Below are positions 60,401 through 64,000 of a stretch of DNA of 64,000 bases, piece after piece. The notes under the pieces were generated by a model. That model was given only the letters and a program-made list of their open reading frames with translations, had not been told where the DNA came from and ran no database searches. The position numbers were made by a program, and so were the translations under genes. Each line of letters starts with the position of its first letter. Positions within the stretch are counted from its first letter, which is position 1. This DNA comes from Tubiluchus corallicola. Taxonomy: Eukaryota > Priapulida > Priapulimorpha > Priapulimorphida > Tubiluchidae. The stretch is taken from assembly GCA_030141605.1 (NCBI GenBank), contig JAQGDQ010000106.1, positions 124,001 through 188,000 on the forward strand, read 5' to 3'.

Positions 60401-63400
60401 TTGTTTAGAGTAATTTAGCAAGAATACTGGGCTATAGACTATTTAGACTGTATTGCAAAAGTGTAGGTAGATTGGTTTATTCAGCTAGTGTGCATAGCAT
60501 TACTCATGACCGGTAACAAAGTCACAGGAAAAAAGTCACAATTAATTTTGGCGGACTTTCTTCTTTCATATGCCTTTTTTATCTGTGACTTATAATTTAT
60601 TACCTAGATTCGCATTGCCATTACAGTTTAAAAACAGTAACACATTTCGATCTAGCCTGGGCCAACCTACAGAGAGCGCTGCTCACACCTACAAAATACT
60701 GTTGATCCAATTAAGGCCATATGGATTGTACATAACAGGATGATCCATTATACAACATCGACACAATGGAACGAGCATAGATTGTACATAAGGAACTCTG
60801 GGTAATAGGCTACGTGTACATTATTTTAACTTGAACCATTACTGATTGCAAAGAAATAGCAATATCCAAAATTAATGATTCATAAATAATTGTAAATTAA
60901 ACCAAATAAAGCCCATGGTCCACAACTCTGCTGAAATCCAACTTTTATCAGCTGGGGTTATATCTGTAGTACTTCGGCTGATGCATTAGTCATCATGAGT
61001 TAGCATGTAGCCTTTCACTTATATACTGAAATTTTATACTACGTGCCACTGATGATACACTAATGATTTGACAGTTTTTATTTTACTATGTTGTACTAAC
61101 TCTTTGTAATACTCGGTGAAAAATAAATTTAAAAAATACTGCGCCAAAGGCCGGTAATGCTTCAAGTCGAGCAGGCCGGGTCAGAGGTATCCAAAATCAG
61201 CACTGTTTGACATTGGCGAAATATTTCAAAATCGTTTAAATTTAAGTATTTTAAGTAAATCATTTTTTTGAAATATTATATTTAATTTAGCTATTTATTT
61301 ATGCAACTGACGGTTGAGATTGAATAAATGATCAGAAATTGGTTTAGTTATGAAGGACGATGACTGTTTATATTTTAAGCTTGCGTTTATTATAATTTTA
61401 AAACATTTGTCAAATCTTATACATGTACGTCTGCCTGTCATTCAATAAGAATGTAATTTGCTGTTTCGTAATTTCCATAAACCTGCTCGGTAGATAAGTA
61501 GTTATAACTGGGCACCAAAAACTATATGCCTGATGTCTACAGTTTTCCACAACAACGGCACCCAAAAGAGATGAAAATCATACTGTTTACTGCATTAAAA
61601 AATGAATGATGCACAAGTGAACATTGCCAAATCTTATTGAACACTGACGATTCAAAAATGAATTTTTAAAAACCTGAAAATGTGCATAGTACGTTTGTGT
61701 CAAATATGTAAGTACATGTTAAATCTTTTTGTTCAAGTTATAACACTGCCATACAATAACTTTGGCACAGTGGTATATTAGATTCATTATTTTAGTTTTT
61801 ATGTCTGTAGACTGTAGCATAAAACCAAACACTATGAGAAAACTACTAGTATATATACAACTGTGCTGACAATGTGTGCAGTTTAAACATATCAAGGATA
61901 ATCATTAAACTGAATTTATTTTAACATTACTAAATAAAAACAATTTGTTTTAAAGGCCAAAACAACAATATCGAAATCACTCGGCAATCTTGTTCGAAGT
62001 AAGAACTATTTGTTATCACATTTTTGCGGTTACAAGACTCTCCACATAACACTGTGCTAGACATATCTGCACAAATTATCTTCACAAAAACAAACAGTAA
62101 ATGCTTGCTTTTTCTCTGTTTTTAGTAAACCACAGTTTTTAGTAAATCAGTGTGTTATCTGTAATACATAGCTGTTTTCACAACGAAAACGGTGCACAAA
62201 CTCCTGAACATGTCTAGATACTGCAGATTAACACAAAAATGAATAAACCCATGTGACCAAAGGCCACTATAGTCAAAACATATAATTATCAAAGCACATC
62301 TATATTTAGTATGTATGTATACTTCAAACAGGTCTGGAATTAGCAAAAAAGGTAATTACTATACATGACACACTCTGGGTAAGACTCAGAAATATTAGCA
62401 TTGATACCAGTTTTGGAAATAGATTTAATTTAAACCTTTCTGGATGATGAATCTCTTATGCAAACTAGCACACTATCTACAAAAGTACATAATAACACCA
62501 TTGTGTAAACCTAACACACAATAAATGAAACGTGCTGTTCTTAATGTATATGTTTATGTAAGTGAAGACAATAATAAATATAACTCTACCCAAAATGGAA
62601 TTATTAATTAGACCATCACATATCACTTAAGCCATTTTTTCAACAACATGAAAGTACTTGAACAAAATTCTGTTTTTGCAGAACAATTTCACAGCTATTA
62701 CACCTTCAGCAAAACAAATCAGAAAGTTTAACTAGTGAGGCAGATTGAAAACAAAAATACAGTAACATAACAAAATATCAACACAGTATAATGTTTTCTA
62801 TGATCAATCATTAGCTTTCAAAAATGATCAATGATCAACTAATGATCGATCGTAATATTTGGTAATGTATGTCAGTATGAAATTAGACCATTAAGCTTTT
62901 GACTGTTATTTTATATCTTACGTTGTTTTACCGCTGATGCTATAGGTTATTTGTCCTCCTGTATCTAAATGGCAGAAAGGTGTGATGAAGTGTTACTTTT
63001 ATTGTATTGAGCGATCGATCGATCATGTTAATTTATAAGTGAGCACTTAGTTGAACGTCGCAGTCGACTAACTTTCGATAATATTAATTAATTGGAACAG
63101 CACTACAACACAGTGAGCCAGTAATAATGACAGATCACAAAACGTGCCATTTTATTAAAACTGAATACCTGGTCTCACATTTTTCAAGTTGTATTTAATT
63201 ACTGAACTTTAGCAAGTGCTCAAAATTTTCCTATCCACAAATGAGTGAATAACGTGCTTTTATTGTCAAAATCAAATTAAGAAATTCATGTTTACTTTGC
63301 CAATTGCTCTTGCACATATTTAACACTCACCACATCAACTCAATGCATAAATATCTTATTAAAAACGAGTTTATAACACATTTAGAATATAAGGCTTAAC

Positions 63401-63452
63401 TGCGAATACAGGAAATCATTTAATATTGTGAGATTTTCTCGTCAAATTCTCA
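57442..63452. other. 6-kb gene-poor region
   Basis: No exon is recognised on either strand. Noted within it: an ACTG-like quasi-tetranucleotide patch at about 59330-59370; a GC-richer transposon-like stretch at about 59640-59830 (GGGCCGGATTAAC ... CCTTAGGGCACC); a foldback element at 60057-60252; and GATC-rich short palindromes at about 62824-62850 and 63010-63027. The right end must contain the 3' UTR of the TM9SF2 gene. Confidence 0.45.
60057..60252. mobile_element. Foldback/miniature inverted-repeat element
   Basis: GTTTACCAGACATACGGAA at 60057-60075, continuing to ATGCGTTAT, is mirrored by ATAACGCATTTCGGATGTCTGGTAAAC ending at 60252 (imperfect arms of about 28-33 bases). 196 bases in all, non-coding. 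Class unknown. Confidence 0.6.
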
Positions 63453-63998
63453 TCAATCTACTTTTACAATGCTATAAATTTTACGGATAAACCAGAAACA
63501 AGAAAAGAAACCAATAGTGCCTGTAAAGAGGAAGAAGCACCATACCATGATGGCCGTATAACCAAAGTAAAGAAAAGCATTAGCAACACCCTCCACATTC
63601 ATTTTTGTGGCATAGTAATGTATGCTATAAATAAACAAGTAAACAGCAGTGAAACCTGATGTTAGAAAAGATCGCCACCACCAGTGGTAATCCTCAGCAC
63701 ACAAATGAAAGTAGCAGAGAAGAATCGTGGCTTCAGCACTTGTGACAATCAGAATAATGAACACGATGAAGAGAAAACCGAACATGTAGTATGTCTGATG
63801 AGACCAAATGCTGTTAAGAATAAAGAACAATTGTATAAAAATGCAGCCAAAAGGAAGAATGCCACCCATCAGAATACCTGGTATGGGTTTTGTATAGAAT
63901 GATTGTTCAGGAATTTGTCGCGGTATCTGATTGGTGCGAACTGGCTGCTCAATCGTGTTACGTTTATAGCCAAAGTAGGCACCAATGAAAGTAAGAGG
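63453..63998 (-). CDS. TM9SF2: TM9SF2 nonaspanin, 3' part (gene runs off the right edge)
   Basis: Partial: the frame is open from the window edge to the stop at 63453 (about 181 residues). It begins PLTFIGAYFGYKRNTIEQPV and continues with RTNQIPRQIPEQSFYTKPIP, GGILPFGCIFIQLFFILNSI, AEATILLCYFHLCAEDYHW and FLFTGTIGFFSC. It is closer to human TM9SF2 than the 47.5 kb gene and ends KVD, the KXD-type signal that binds COPI and keeps nonaspanins in the Golgi. No intron interrupts this part, although the human gene has several here. It shares HWWWRS (human HWQWRS) with the 47.5 kb gene, which supports duplication within this lineage. Same strand as that gene. Confidence 0.96.
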   Translation of the reverse strand, partial: PLTFIGAYFGYKRNTIEQPVRTNQIPRQIPEQSFYTKPIPGILMGGILPFGCIFIQLFFILNSIWSHQTYYMFGFLFIVFIILIVTSAEATILLCYFHLCAEDYHWWWRSFLTSGFTAVYLFIYSIHYYATKMNVEGVANAFLYFGYTAIMVWCFFLFTGTIGFFSCFWFIRKIYSIVKVD

Positions 63999-64000
63999 AA

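Overview
The window is nuclear DNA from an animal (metazoan). The genes are split by GT-AG introns of about 0.1-3 kb, the DNA is AT-rich, and it carries animal-type transposon relics (hAT, piggyBac-type and Tc1/mariner-type miniature elements, non-LTR retrotransposons). The gene set includes a ciliary axoneme protein (EFCAB2/DRC8) and a Fanconi anaemia ubiquitin ligase (FANCL), so the animal has motile cilia or flagella and an FA core subunit. I see nothing that fixes the phylum; a marine or aquatic invertebrate is a guess.

Layout from left to right: (1) 649-6678, + strand, a four-exon monocarboxylate-transporter-family (SLC16) gene. (2) 10049-14364, - strand, a six-exon EFCAB2/DRC8 gene that converges on the transporter. 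(3) 14.4-21.5 kb, intergenic, with minisatellites and a 1.96-kb hAT element (17705-19664) that has terminal inverted repeats, a flanking duplication and an uninterrupted transposase frame. (4) 21535-32053, + strand, an 11-exon vaccinia-related-kinase (VRK) gene. (5) 33651-45395, - strand, FANCL, scattered over about 14 small exons. It has no long open frame and was assembled here exon by exon from splice sites and family similarity. (6) 47483-49456, - strand, an intronless TM9SF2-like gene. (7) 49.6-63.4 kb, gene-poor, with at least three decayed non-LTR retrotransposon pieces. (8) 63453 to the right edge, - strand, the 3' part of a second TM9SF2 gene, also uninterrupted.

The genes do not form a pathway, since this is a eukaryotic chromosome. 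Two arrangements matter. VRK and FANCL lie tail to tail 1.6 kb apart, the same neighbours and orientation as human VRK2 and FANCL on 2p16.1, so this looks like an ancient microsyntenic pair. The two TM9SF2 genes are a same-strand local duplication. The right-hand copy keeps the KXD-type C-terminal Golgi signal; the left-hand copy has lost it and is more divergent.

The most notable protein-level oddity is in FANCL. The RING residue equivalent to human Trp341, which contacts the E2 UBE2T, is Cys here, while the zinc ligands and the other two E2-contact residues are kept. I found no clearly new system. The strongest leads are the conserved VRK-FANCL pair, the FANCL substitution, the TM9SF2 duplication and the near-complete hAT copy.
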